Of a stretch of 64,000 bases of DNA, positions 45,468-54,510 are shown piece after piece. The stretch's first letter is position 1; each line of letters opens with the position of its first letter. A program made the position numbers and the translations under genes. The DNA lies in assembly GCA_008375315.1 (NCBI GenBank), contig CP032507.1, forward strand, positions 3,744,071-3,808,070. Direction: 5' to 3'. The DNA comes from Ectothiorhodospiraceae bacterium BW-2. GTDB lineage: Bacteria; Pseudomonadota; Gammaproteobacteria; Thiohalomonadales; Thiohalomonadaceae. The notes beneath the pieces are model-generated. The model made no database searches. It was not told the DNA's origin and saw only the letters and a list, made by a program, of their open reading frames with translations.

Positions 45468-46420
45468 GATGGCCGATCGCCCCGTTTTAGTGCCTCCAGA
45501 TCGCTCTCAGAGAGGCGAAAACCGAGCTGTAGCAGGCGGGTAATGCGCTCCATCTCACCGGCAACGGGAGCGAGCTGCTGCCGAAAGCCATCGACTGCCT
45601 GATAGAGCTCTCTTCCTGCTGCTGCATACTCCTGCTGGCTACTCTGCATAGTGATCACAATGTTGTGCAGTTGACGCACCAATCCCCCGACTTCGGCAAT
45701 CACCGACTGCTCGCTGTGGCTATAGCGGGGCAGAAGATAGACCGAGGTCACCTCCTCCACTCGACTCAATAGATGGGTCTGGGCATCGGTCAATTTCAGA
45801 TAGAAGTAGCCGAAAAAGACATAGCTAATAATGGCAGTAATGGTGGTCGATAGTGCGGTGGACATACCGTGAATCACCATCCCCATATTGCCAAATATCT
45901 CTTTATTTTCTAGCAGATTAGATGCCCCAACCAAGGCGATAGAGAGGGAGACGATGGTGCCAAACACGCCGCTTAAAATCAGAATATTGTGGACAAATTT
46001 TGGCAGTGAGATACGAGTACTCTCACTCGCTAGCAGCATCGAGGCGAGCGCCGCCTGATCGATAGGTACGCTACGCTGGTTCATCTTCTTAACCATCTCG
46101 TAGCGCTGACAGATGATCCGCTTCGGCGACAGATCGTCAGTCGGCTGAGACTCACCGGCATCAATGGCACTCACAAACTGAGCCAGTGCCCCCTCCTCAG
46201 CCTGATAGCGTAATAAAATCAGAAACAGCTTCACCATTCCTAGCCCAAATAGCGCCAAAATGGCACCATTAATTAACAAGCCGGTGGTGGTGAGTTGATC
46301 TTCCCAATAGATCGCCCGCAGCTCAATCGCGCCATAGACGACCAGCCCCCCGACTAGCAAGGTAAGAATGACAAATCGAATCAAAATCGATCGGCTATAG
46401 TTTTTGCCATAACTGCCCAT
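45461..46420 (-). CDS. MotA/TolQ/ExbB-type channel protein
   Basis: 319 residues with four predicted helices: about 12-34, 47-69, 142-166 and 184-208. The pair LSGVFGTIVSLSIALVG and GMSTALSTTITAIISYVFFG matches helices 3 and 4 of MotA/ExbB-type stators, including the small-residue Thr-rich stretch lining the ion path. A cytoplasmic loop (70-140) and a C-terminal helical tail (about 210-319) are present; the tail is shorter than in ZorA. With the next gene it should make a 5:2-type ion-driven complex (family knowledge). No flagellar, Ton/Tol or Zorya helicase genes are near. Confidence 0.8.
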   Translation of the reverse strand: MGSYGKNYSRSILIRFVILTLLVGGLVVYGAIELRAIYWEDQLTTTGLLINGAILALFGLGMVKLFLILLRYQAEEGALAQFVSAIDAGESQPTDDLSPKRIICQRYEMVKKMNQRSVPIDQAALASMLLASESTRISLPKFVHNILILSGVFGTIVSLSIALVGASNLLENKEIFGNMGMVIHGMSTALSTTITAIISYVFFGYFYLKLTDAQTHLLSRVEEVTSVYLLPRYSHSEQSVIAEVGGLVRQLHNIVITMQSSQQEYAAAGRELYQAVDGFRQQLAPVAGEMERITRLLQLGFRLSESDLEALKRGDRPSC

Positions 46421-46584
46421 AGAGTAAAGCTCCTACAGAGAAAAATGTGGTTGAAAGTGTAGCACAACTCGCTCGCCATCGTCGTTGCAATATGGCCCCC
46501 ACCCGCCCCTCTTCGGCCATTGGATTAATTCCCCGCTTCAGGCTACCATAGCCCCCTTATAGCGACATAGACAGGAGCCTCCCC

Positions 46585-48312
46585 CTGAACCAACTCTCCC
46601 CCCGCCTACTAGATCGACTGCTACTGCTGATTCTAGCTATCGGTGCCGGCTGCGGCCTCATCTACGAATATCTACTCGCCCACTACGCCGGACGGGTTTT
46701 AGGCGCGATGGATGTGGCTATTTTCGGCATGATTACCACTATGATGATCTCGATGGGGTTAGGATCGTTTGCGGCCAGAAAGATTACCAACCCCTTTACC
46801 GGCTTTGCTTGGTTAGAGAGCCTGCTAGCCCTCATCGGTGCCTCGGCCACCCTCATTATCGGGGCTATCTTTGCCCTAAGTTACCTGCTGCCACAGAGTC
46901 TGGCCGATACTTTCGCGCTACCGCGCGATCTAATCCCTGAAGGGGGAGTCTTACAGAGCCTAGCGCAGTTTACCCGCCTCAGCCCCTATCTACTCGGCGC
47001 CCTGCTCGGCTTTTTAATCGGTATCGAAATTCCGCTTATCGGCCGCATTCGGGCCGAGCTCTACCAAGATTGGCGTCGCAACGATCCCGGGGCTATCTAC
47101 GGCATCGACTATATCGGTGCCGGTATCGGCGCGACCTTATGGATTGTGGCGATGTTATCGCTGCCGGTCACACTAGCCGCATCAATGACCGCTGCGGTCA
47201 ACCTGCTGCTAGGGCTCACCTTTTTCGCCCTATTTCGGCAACGCATCGGCCATGCCGGAGCGCTGCTGCTAGTTAACGCCACCGTAGCGCTGATTATTCT
47301 ACAGATAGCGAGCTACGGCAGCGACTGGGATCACGCCATGGAGGATCTCATCTATCGAGATGAGGTGGTACTGCGCCACAACACCCGTTTTCAGCGATTA
47401 GTAGTCACCTCACGCCAGCTCTCGCCGACAGAGCCGGAGGTGATCTTTTTCCATATCAATGGCCGTACCCAGTTCTCAAGTGCCGATGAGCATATCTACC
47501 ACGCCATGCTTACCTACCCGCCGATGGTAGCGAACCCCCACCGTCACCATATCTTAATTATCGGCGGTGGCGATGGCTTAGCGCTGCGCGATATTTTGCG
47601 CTGGAACCCCGACACTGTCACCCTACTCGATCTCGACTCAGAGCTAGTTGATCTCTTTACCCGACCGCTAGAGTTACAAGGTAGCGTAGTCAATCAACGA
47701 CTACTACAACTCAATCAACACGCTTTTAGCGATCCGCGGGTAAAGACCCACTTTGGCGATGCCTTTATTACCATAGATAGTCTGATTGAGGCACAGCGGC
47801 TCTTTGATGTCGTCATTATCGATCTACCCGATCCGAACCACCCCGATCTGAATAAACTCTACTCCTCCCGCTTCTACAGCAAAATTCGCATGGTGATGGC
47901 AGGCGATGCGGTACTCTCTCTCCAATCCACCTCCCCCTATCATGCCAAACGCGCCTTTCTCTCTATCGGCAAGACGCTAAAACATGCCGGTTTTACCCAT
48001 GTCGAACCCTACCACGCCAATGTCCCCTCGTTTGGCGAATGGGGCTGGCATCTTGCCACCTTAAACGATCCCCCAGCCTCAGAACGGATTGCCACAGCCG
48101 CAGAGATGCCGGTTGACGACGGCTGGACGACCAAAGGGGTGCTCTTAGCGGCCTTTCAATTTAGTCGCCACTACTTTGATGAGGTTGAGTCGATAGCGAT
48201 CAACCGCCTCGGCTCGCTAGCCACCTACCAGTACCACCATAAGGACTGGCAGCGAGAGATGGGAATCGTTCCAAACCAAAAAAGAGTTGCACTGCCAAAC
48301 GAGGGTGATTAA
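46585..48312 (+). CDS. Membrane-bound spermidine-synthase-like protein (probable CTG start)
   Basis: Predicted 575 residues if started at CTG 46585. The frame is closed by TAG at 46549, and between there and ATG 46708 no ATG, GTG or TTG exists in frame. AGGAG (46573-46577) is 7 nt before CTG. The added 41 residues supply the usual first helix (RLLLLILAIGAGCGLIYEYLLAHYAG) that a start at 46708 would delete. Further helices lie before about residue 240. The C-terminal domain has a SAM/dcSAM-binding Rossmann motif (ILIIGGGDGLALRDIL), LLDLDSELV, and VVIIDLPDPNHPDLNKLYSSRFY, as in SpeE-like aminopropyltransferases with an N-terminal membrane domain. Substrate uncertain. Confidence 0.8.
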   Translation: MNQLSPRLLDRLLLLILAIGAGCGLIYEYLLAHYAGRVLGAMDVAIFGMITTMMISMGLGSFAARKITNPFTGFAWLESLLALIGASATLIIGAIFALSYLLPQSLADTFALPRDLIPEGGVLQSLAQFTRLSPYLLGALLGFLIGIEIPLIGRIRAELYQDWRRNDPGAIYGIDYIGAGIGATLWIVAMLSLPVTLAASMTAAVNLLLGLTFFALFRQRIGHAGALLLVNATVALIILQIASYGSDWDHAMEDLIYRDEVVLRHNTRFQRLVVTSRQLSPTEPEVIFFHINGRTQFSSADEHIYHAMLTYPPMVANPHRHHILIIGGGDGLALRDILRWNPDTVTLLDLDSELVDLFTRPLELQGSVVNQRLLQLNQHAFSDPRVKTHFGDAFITIDSLIEAQRLFDVVIIDLPDPNHPDLNKLYSSRFYSKIRMVMAGDAVLSLQSTSPYHAKRAFLSIGKTLKHAGFTHVEPYHANVPSFGEWGWHLATLNDPPASERIATAAEMPVDDGWTTKGVLLAAFQFSRHYFDEVESIAINRLGSLATYQYHHKDWQREMGIVPNQKRVALPNEGD

Positions 48313-48323
48313 TACTTAACGCC

Positions 48324-51221
48324 ATGAAACAGCAATACCCCCTCCATATCCACATCTCGACCCTCTTTATCGCGCTAGTCACCCTCACTGGTCTGCTATT
48401 AGGGCTCTCCTCCTACTATGAGGGCCGCGCGATCCTCGCCTCAACGGCCGATAAACTGACCACCCGAGTCAGTCAACAGACCCAAACCACCCTGCACAGC
48501 ATGGTCAAACCGGCGCAAATGGCGGTCAATTTAATTCGCGCTCACCCCCTCATTGAGAGCAGCAGCACCACAGAGCGCCTGCGTCACCTCCCCTTTCTGC
48601 GCCAAGTGCTTGACAATGCCGATGGCGTGATTACCTCCCTCTATCTGGCCTATGGCGATGGCGACTTCTTCTATCTGCACACCATTGAGAACGACAACGA
48701 ACGGTTTGGGGTGCCGATACCGGCCCACAGCCGCTATATTGTGCAGACCATCGAAGGGGAGCGAGGTCAAGTCCTCTTTTTCGATACCGAGCTGCAACAG
48801 CTACAGCAGCTAGAACAACCCGACTACCCCCAGCGCTACAACCCTCGGCAACGCCCTTGGTATCAGGCCGCGATTGGCAGTGACGAGCTAATTACCACCC
48901 GCCCCTACCCCTTCTTTACTAGCGGTAAGAGCGGCTACACCATCGCCGGCAGCGTTAGAGAGGAGGGCGTCGTCATCGGGGTTGATATCCTTACCGAAAC
49001 GCTAGATAAGTTGATGTCACAGCAGAAGATCACCCCCAGCGCCGTGCTGCTACTCATTACCCCACAAGGGGCGATTATCGCCCACGAACAGATGCAGCAG
49101 CTACTGCAACAGAGGCGCACGGAAGGGCTGCCAACCCTAAGTGGTAGTGGCGATCCGCTACTCCAAGCGATAGCCCAACAGCCGTTACACAGCGGCGATA
49201 GCTATCGCACCGTCTCACTAGAAGAGGGCGATTGGCTCTACCACCTAACGCCGTTTCTGCTTCAGGGGGCGGGGGATATTCTGTTACTCTCGGCCATGCC
49301 CGAACCGGAGCTATTTGCCGAAGCCTATACGATTCTTAAACGCTCGGCGCTGACCAGTTTGGCGATTATCTTAGCCGTTATTCCGGTGATCTGGTGGCTC
49401 TCTAACCACCTTGCTAGCTCAATTCGACAAGTGGCCCGCTACGCCGAGCGGCTGCGCCACTTCGACTTTTCGAGCAAGATTGAAGCGCATCCCTCGCTGA
49501 TTATTGAGGTCAACGAGCTCGCACTGACACTCAAAAATCTCCAGAGCACCATCAATACCTTCCAACAGACTAGCACTTCGCTAGTGGCTGAACACGACTA
49601 TACCCTACTGTTGCCCTATATCGTTAAAAAGATGTTGGCGATATCGACGACCCGCTACGGCCTCCTCTACATCTACAATAATAAACTCGGTCGCCTTGAA
49701 CCGACAGTGGCGATTCACCATAGCGGCAACGCCCTCCCCCTCCCCACCACCCCCCTCGACTGCGGTAGCCAGAAGAGCCTAGCGACCCTCTCCATGCTCG
49801 ATGGCTCGACCCGCAGCTCAGAGCTAAGCGCCGCCGAGATGGCCGCTCTAGGCCTCCCCCCCCTACCCGATCCGCCCATTTACCAAGTGGCCGTGCCGCT
49901 ACTTAACCGCCAACAACAACCGATCGGCCTACTCCTACTACTGCGCGAGCAGCAGCCGGTCGATGATGCCCAAATTAGCTTTATTGAAGCCTTCTCTGGA
50001 CTCGTCGCGGTCACACTGGAGAATCGACAGCTAACCGGCCAACATAAAAAGCTGTTTGAGTCGTTTATTCAACTCATCGGTAGCGCTATCGATACTAAAA
50101 GTCGCTACACCGGCAACCACTGCGCCCGTGTTCCCGAACTAACCCAAATGTTGGCCCAAGCGGCTCAGGCAGAGAGCAGCGGCCCCTTCGCCGATTTCCA
50201 GCTCACGCCCGCTGAGCAGTACGAACTCCATATCGCCTCTTGGCTACACGACTGCGGTAAAATTACCACTCCGGAGTATGTGGTCGATAAGGCGACTAAG
50301 CTCGAAACCATCTATAATCGTATTCACGAAGTAAGACAACGATTTGAGATATTAAAGCGCGATGCCGAGATTCAGTGCTACCAAGCGATTCTCAGAGGGG
50401 AGAGTGACGCGCAAGCAAAACAGCAGTGCCAACAGCAGCAGCAGCAGCTCGATCAGGAGTTCGCCTTTATCGCCGAGTGCAATATCGGTAATGAGTTTAT
50501 GGATCCGGCCAATATCGATCGCCTCAAACAGATTGGTGCCCGCACCTGGCAGCGCACCCTCGATGATAGACTCGGCCTCTCCTATATGGAGCTACAGCGC
50601 TATAGCGAGCCGCCGCAGCCGCTACCGGTCACCGAAACCCTACTAACCGACAGAGCAGAGCAGCGCATTGCCCGCCCCGCCGATGAGGTGATGCCGATCG
50701 ATAATCCGTGGGGGTTCAAATTAGAGTCTCCAGAGCTGCTCTACAATCGGGGTGAGCTCTATAATCTCTCGATCTCCTACGGCACTCTGACGACCGAAGA
50801 GCGCTATAAAATTAACGACCACATCATTCAGACCCAAATGATGCTAAGTCAGCTAGAGTTTCCGGAGGGGCTAGGCAAGGTAGTCGACATTGCCGGCAAC
50901 CACCATGAGACCCTTGATGGTCGCGGCTATCCGCGTCGATTAACAGCCAAAGAGCTCTCCACCACCGCCCGAATGGTCGCCATTGCCGATATTTTTGAGG
51001 CGTTAACTGCCGATGATCGCCCCTATAAAAAGGGCAAGTGTTTGAGCGAAGCGCTAAAAATTCTCGCCTCAATGAGTGAAAAACAGCACATAGATGCCGA
51101 GCTATTCGCACTATTTCTGCGCAGCAATATCATTGAGAACTATGCAAAACGCAACCTCAATCCGGCCCAAATCGATATGGATAGTGCAGCCATTGCCGCC
51201 TTCGCCTCCTCCCTGCGCTAA
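48324..51221 (+). CDS. dCache-HAMP-GAF-HD-GYP sensor phosphodiesterase
   Basis: 965 residues. TM1 (11-30), a periplasmic double-Cache sensor (about 35-330; RYNPRQRPWYQAAI and SGYTIAGSVREEGVVIGVDI), TM2 (342-360), HAMP-like (361-415), GAF (about 425-570) and HD-GYP (about 575-945). The HD pair is H642-D643 (WLHDCGKITTPEYVVDKATKL), and the GYP motif HHETLDGRGYP is at 860-870. Between them lies an insertion of about 140 residues (675-820) not found in ordinary HD-GYP domains. It is predicted to hydrolyse cyclic di-GMP in response to an extracellular ligand. It follows the membrane aminopropyltransferase-like gene by 11 bp, so polyamine-linked signalling is conceivable (speculative). Confidence 0.9.
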   Translation: MKQQYPLHIHISTLFIALVTLTGLLLGLSSYYEGRAILASTADKLTTRVSQQTQTTLHSMVKPAQMAVNLIRAHPLIESSSTTERLRHLPFLRQVLDNADGVITSLYLAYGDGDFFYLHTIENDNERFGVPIPAHSRYIVQTIEGERGQVLFFDTELQQLQQLEQPDYPQRYNPRQRPWYQAAIGSDELITTRPYPFFTSGKSGYTIAGSVREEGVVIGVDILTETLDKLMSQQKITPSAVLLLITPQGAIIAHEQMQQLLQQRRTEGLPTLSGSGDPLLQAIAQQPLHSGDSYRTVSLEEGDWLYHLTPFLLQGAGDILLLSAMPEPELFAEAYTILKRSALTSLAIILAVIPVIWWLSNHLASSIRQVARYAERLRHFDFSSKIEAHPSLIIEVNELALTLKNLQSTINTFQQTSTSLVAEHDYTLLLPYIVKKMLAISTTRYGLLYIYNNKLGRLEPTVAIHHSGNALPLPTTPLDCGSQKSLATLSMLDGSTRSSELSAAEMAALGLPPLPDPPIYQVAVPLLNRQQQPIGLLLLLREQQPVDDAQISFIEAFSGLVAVTLENRQLTGQHKKLFESFIQLIGSAIDTKSRYTGNHCARVPELTQMLAQAAQAESSGPFADFQLTPAEQYELHIASWLHDCGKITTPEYVVDKATKLETIYNRIHEVRQRFEILKRDAEIQCYQAILRGESDAQAKQQCQQQQQQLDQEFAFIAECNIGNEFMDPANIDRLKQIGARTWQRTLDDRLGLSYMELQRYSEPPQPLPVTETLLTDRAEQRIARPADEVMPIDNPWGFKLESPELLYNRGELYNLSISYGTLTTEERYKINDHIIQTQMMLSQLEFPEGLGKVVDIAGNHHETLDGRGYPRRLTAKELSTTARMVAIADIFEALTADDRPYKKGKCLSEALKILASMSEKQHIDAELFALFLRSNIIENYAKRNLNPAQIDMDSAAIAAFASSLR

Positions 51222-51337
51222 CTTTTTTCGGCCAAGCCGGCACTCACGACTCGGTTACGGCCATCATGCTTCGCCCGATAGAGCGCATGATCGGCCTGAG
51301 TCAGGCAATCTAGCCTCGCCACCTTTAAGAGGTTGTT
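51218..51337 (-). pseudogene. Remnant of a diguanylate cyclase C-terminus (GGDEF domain)
   Basis: The minus strand reads LTQADHALYRAKHDGRNRVV and then ends with a stop, the standard C-terminal end of GGDEF domains. Upstream the frame is closed by TAG at 51338-51340 after only 39 codons, and no GGEEF motif is present. It overlaps the end of the HD-GYP gene by 4 bp on the opposite strand. Confidence 0.75.
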
Positions 51338-51379
51338 CTACCCACCCCCATTCTCATCTCTCCTGTTCAAACACAACAC

Positions 51380-52048
51380 TTACTCTAACGATATCCGCAG
51401 CGCCACAGCGGCCGCTAAGGGGGCGAAAAAGAGCGCAACTAGCGTCATGGCGGTTAACAGATAGAGGTGCCCCTCCCCACCCAGTCCAGAGCTATCGGCC
51501 TCCACTGCACCTGCACCAAAGATAAGCACCGGAATCACCAGCGGCAGTATCAGGAGCGACACCAGCGCCCCTCCCCCACGCAGCCCCAGAGTTAGCGCCG
51601 CCCCAATCGCGCCAATCGCACTTAGCGCTGGAGTCCCTAAAAGCAGCGAGATAAACAGCACCCACAACGCCCCCCCCGGTAGCCCATACTGTAGCCCGAC
51701 TATCGGTGCCATCACCACCAGCGGCAGCCCGGTGACCAGCCAGTGGGTAACAATTTTCGCCAGCACCAGCAGCGACAGCGGCCAGCTACTCAAACAGAGC
51801 TGCTCTAGGGTGCCATCGGCAAAATCTTGTCCAAAGAGCCGCTCTAGCGCCAGCATCGACGCCAGCAGTGCCGCCACCCAGACAATACCTGGCGCGATCA
51901 TCCGCAGCACCTCCAGCTCCGGGCCAATCGCCAGCGGAAAGAGGCTAGTGACAATTAAAAAGAAGACCAGCAGCGTCACCATATCGCCCTGATGACGCAT
52001 CGTTAGCCGCAGATCACGCCGAACCATCGCCAAAAATGCCCTACCCAT
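51380..52048 (-). CDS. ccmB: Heme exporter permease CcmB
   Basis: 222 residues from ATG 52048, which overlaps the ccmA stop by 8 bp; the longer open frame is rejected. Six helices, with the family stretches VRRDLRLTMRHQGDMVTLLVFFLIV, RLFGQDFADGTLEQL and IGAALTLGLRGGGALVSLLILPLVIPVLIFG in order. It is the membrane part of the CcmAB ABC transporter of cytochrome c maturation system I. ccmC-ccmH do not follow; the module is cut short here next to the GGDEF remnant. Confidence 0.93.
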   Translation of the reverse strand: MGRAFLAMVRRDLRLTMRHQGDMVTLLVFFLIVTSLFPLAIGPELEVLRMIAPGIVWVAALLASMLALERLFGQDFADGTLEQLCLSSWPLSLLVLAKIVTHWLVTGLPLVVMAPIVGLQYGLPGGALWVLFISLLLGTPALSAIGAIGAALTLGLRGGGALVSLLILPLVIPVLIFGAGAVEADSSGLGGEGHLYLLTAMTLVALFFAPLAAAVALRISLE

Positions 52049-52670
52049 GCGTGAGCCCCTGTAACTGCAGCCGCTGAATCTCGACATCACTCCAATTGAC
52101 CTCCTGATGGGTGGTCATCATCACCATCCCCCCCTGCTGCAGATGGGCATGAATCGTCGCCATTAACTGAGCCACCGCTCGCTTATCGAGTGCGGTAAAG
52201 GGCTCATCTAGCAGCCATAGAGGCGCCCGATTTAACAGCAGCCGCGCTAGCGCTACTCGCCGCTTCTGCCCCGCCGACATCGCTCTAGCTAGCTGATCTT
52301 CATAACCCCTTAACCCGATCTGCCATAGCGCCTGCCATACCGACTCCTTCGTGACCGGTTGGCAATTCATCGCGGCCGCAAACTGCAGATTCTCTGTCGC
52401 TGTCAGCTCCTCTTTAATACCAGCACGATGGCCTACATAGAGCATCTGCTTAAAATACTCCTCCATTAACTCGCCAATCGACTGCTTCTGCCACCAAATC
52501 TCCCCCTCCGCGGGGTTAAAGAGTCCCGCCACAGCTCGCATTAGCGTCGTTTTACCGGCCCCATTACGACCCTCCACATAGAGAAGCTCTCCTGGCTTTA
52601 GGGTAAAGTTAACCCCTGTAAACAGACGCCGCTCCCCCCGCTCACAACTTAACTGCTCAACCTGTAACAC
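52041..52670 (-). CDS. ccmA: Heme exporter ATP-binding protein CcmA
   Basis: 209 residues. Walker A GRNGAGKTTLMR, the signature region MSAGQKRRVALARLLLN, Walker B PLWLLDEPFTALD, and a switch histidine in MMTTHQEV. It powers release of CcmE-bound heme by CcmAB. It is 3 bp downstream of the MCE gene and translationally coupled to ccmB. Confidence 0.95.
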   Translation of the reverse strand: MLQVEQLSCERGERRLFTGVNFTLKPGELLYVEGRNGAGKTTLMRAVAGLFNPAEGEIWWQKQSIGELMEEYFKQMLYVGHRAGIKEELTATENLQFAAAMNCQPVTKESVWQALWQIGLRGYEDQLARAMSAGQKRRVALARLLLNRAPLWLLDEPFTALDKRAVAQLMATIHAHLQQGGMVMMTTHQEVNWSDVEIQRLQLQGLTHG

Positions 52671-52673
52671 CCG

Positions 52674-53117
52674 CTACCACCCTCCGTGACGACTCTCACC
52701 ACCTTGGCTAAAGAGCCACTGTCCTATGAGTCGCTCTAGCGTCATCGCAGGCTGCGTGAGCACGATTTCAGCCCCCGCTTGTAACAGCTCACTCGCCCCC
52801 CCCGGCTGTAGCTGCACATAGCGCTCGCCTAAAAAGCCGTAGCTACCGATCATTGCACCGGTATCACTCGGCAGACGGCCATATTGGGGCGCGATGGCTA
52901 GCGTCACCACCGCTTCGTAGCTTAGCGGATCGAGCGCAATGTGCGTCACCTCGCCCACCACTACCCCAGCAATGGTTACCTCAGCCCCCTGTTTCAGCCC
53001 CTCGACCCCCATAAAACGGGCGCTGAGGCTAAACGGTGCCGCGCTCTGACACCCCCAAAGTAGCGCCGCTACGACTAGCGATAGTAACAGCCCGATACCT
53101 CGTCTTACTCTCAACAC
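52674..53117 (-). CDS. MCE-domain lipoprotein (MlaD-like)
   Basis: 147 residues. A lipoprotein signal with lipobox LLWGC (Cys22) is followed by one MCE domain (about 32-115): FMGVEGLKQGAEVTIAGVVVGEVTHI, then YGFLGERYVQLQPGG. MCE proteins form hexameric rings that pass lipids across the periplasm, but MlaD-type members are normally inner-membrane-anchored by a helix and sit with MlaEFBC, none of which is here. A free-standing lipid-anchored MCE protein beside ccmAB is unusual. It may have outer- or inner-membrane placement; position 2 after Cys is Gln, not Asp, which favours outer-membrane sorting by the Lol rule. Confidence 0.8.
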   Translation of the reverse strand: MLRVRRGIGLLLSLVVAALLWGCQSAAPFSLSARFMGVEGLKQGAEVTIAGVVVGEVTHIALDPLSYEAVVTLAIAPQYGRLPSDTGAMIGSYGFLGERYVQLQPGGASELLQAGAEIVLTQPAMTLERLIGQWLFSQGGESRHGGW

Positions 53118-53148
53118 TTCTCCCTCCTCCTAACGATTCAACCCTGGA

Positions 53149-54465
53149 TTAACTGACGATAGTGGCAAACAGATCGTGCTCATCGGCTGCGGTCACTTCG
53201 ATATCGACCACATCGCCCGCCTGATAGCGAGACGGTTCACGGCTATCGAGCCAAACCACCCCATCGATCTCCGGTGCCTCTGCCGGGGTTCGCCCCACCC
53301 ACTGCCCCCCCAGCGCCTCATCAATAATCGCCACACTCTGCTCCCCGATCCGCTGCTGTAGCCGATTGGCACTAATGGCACTTTGCAGCTCCATAAAGCG
53401 CTCTAACCGCTCCTGCTTTAGCGCCTCGGGTACCGGATTAGGCAACCGATTCGCCACCGCCCCGTCCACCGCCGAATAGGTAAACGCACCGACCCTATCG
53501 AGCTGAGCCGCCGCTAAAAAATCGAGTAGCTGCTCAAAATCCGCTTCGCTCTCCCCGGGGAAACCGACAATAAAAGTCGAGCGCAAGGTTAAATGGGGCA
53601 GCTGCTGACGCCAAGACTCAATGCGCCGCAATATATTCTCCTGCTTCGCTGGGCGACGCATCGCCTTAAGCAGTGGCGCTGAGGCGTGCTGTAGTGGCAT
53701 ATCGAGATAGGGCAAAATAAGCGAATCGGACATCAACTCAATCAGCGCCTCAAGATGGGGATAGGGGTAGAGATAGTGGAGTCGAATCCACGCCCCCAGC
53801 TCACCGAGTTCAGCCACCAGCGTCTCGATACGGCTCTTCAGCGGCCTACCACGCCAAAAGGCGGCCTGATAGCGCTTATCGACCCCATAGGCGGCCGTAT
53901 CCTGGGCGACGATGAGTAGCTCTCTAACCCCATCGTCAACCAGCGCACTCGCCTCAGTCAAAATAGCCTCCAACGGGCGGCTAACTAGCGGCCCCCGCAA
54001 GGAGGGGATAATACAGAAGCTACAGCGCTGGTTACACCCCTCGGCAATCTTCAGATAGGCGTAGTGGCGCGGGGTCAGTTTGACGCCGCCTGCGGGGAGT
54101 AGAGCGGTCAAAGGATCGTGCTCTGGCGGCAGGTGGCGATGGACAATGTCAACCACCTCGGCGGCAGAGTCTGGCCCGGTCACCGCTAGCACCTGCGGAT
54201 GCGCCTGCTCCACCACCCCCGTCTTCGCCCCCAGACAGCCGGTCACCACCACCTTACCACTCTCTTGCAGCGCCTCACCGATAGTGGCTAACGACTCCTC
54301 TATCGCCGCATCGATAAAGCCACAGGTGTTCACAATGACTAAATCGGCCGCGCTATAGTCATTGACAAACTGATACCCCTCCGCCCTTAAGCGGGTCAAA
54401 ATTCGCTCTGAATCGACCGTCGCCTTAGGACAGCCGAGGCTAATAAAGCCTATCGCACCACTCAC
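53149..54465 (-). CDS. rimO: Ribosomal protein S12 methylthiotransferase
   Basis: 438 residues. An N-terminal UPF0004 domain has cluster cysteines C12, C48 and C77; the radical SAM motif CNQRCSFC is at 144-151; a C-terminal TRAM domain follows (about 370-438). The start [20 protein letters not shown] matches RimO rather than MiaB. It adds a methylthio group to Asp88 of ribosomal protein S12. Confidence 0.95.
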   Translation of the reverse strand: MSGAIGFISLGCPKATVDSERILTRLRAEGYQFVNDYSAADLVIVNTCGFIDAAIEESLATIGEALQESGKVVVTGCLGAKTGVVEQAHPQVLAVTGPDSAAEVVDIVHRHLPPEHDPLTALLPAGGVKLTPRHYAYLKIAEGCNQRCSFCIIPSLRGPLVSRPLEAILTEASALVDDGVRELLIVAQDTAAYGVDKRYQAAFWRGRPLKSRIETLVAELGELGAWIRLHYLYPYPHLEALIELMSDSLILPYLDMPLQHASAPLLKAMRRPAKQENILRRIESWRQQLPHLTLRSTFIVGFPGESEADFEQLLDFLAAAQLDRVGAFTYSAVDGAVANRLPNPVPEALKQERLERFMELQSAISANRLQQRIGEQSVAIIDEALGGQWVGRTPAEAPEIDGVVWLDSREPSRYQAGDVVDIEVTAADEHDLFATIVS

Positions 54466-54510
54466 TCTGCCTCTTCTCCTTAGAAATATATTAAAATATG
54501 ATAGAGTCGC

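Noticed and set aside
44553-46420. Zorya defence system (ZorA/ZorB)
   Set aside because: The channel gene lacks the long ZorA tail, the partner lacks an OmpA-like domain, and no ZorC/ZorD/ZorE genes are adjacent.
46708-48312. ATG 46708 as the start of the spermidine-synthase-like gene
   Set aside because: It would cut off most of the first membrane helix and lacks a Shine-Dalgarno; the frame and a well-placed AGGAG point to 46585.
51094-51525. Plus-strand frame across the end of the HD-GYP gene and ccmB
   Set aside because: Shadow frame; both real genes and the GGDEF remnant explain the region better.
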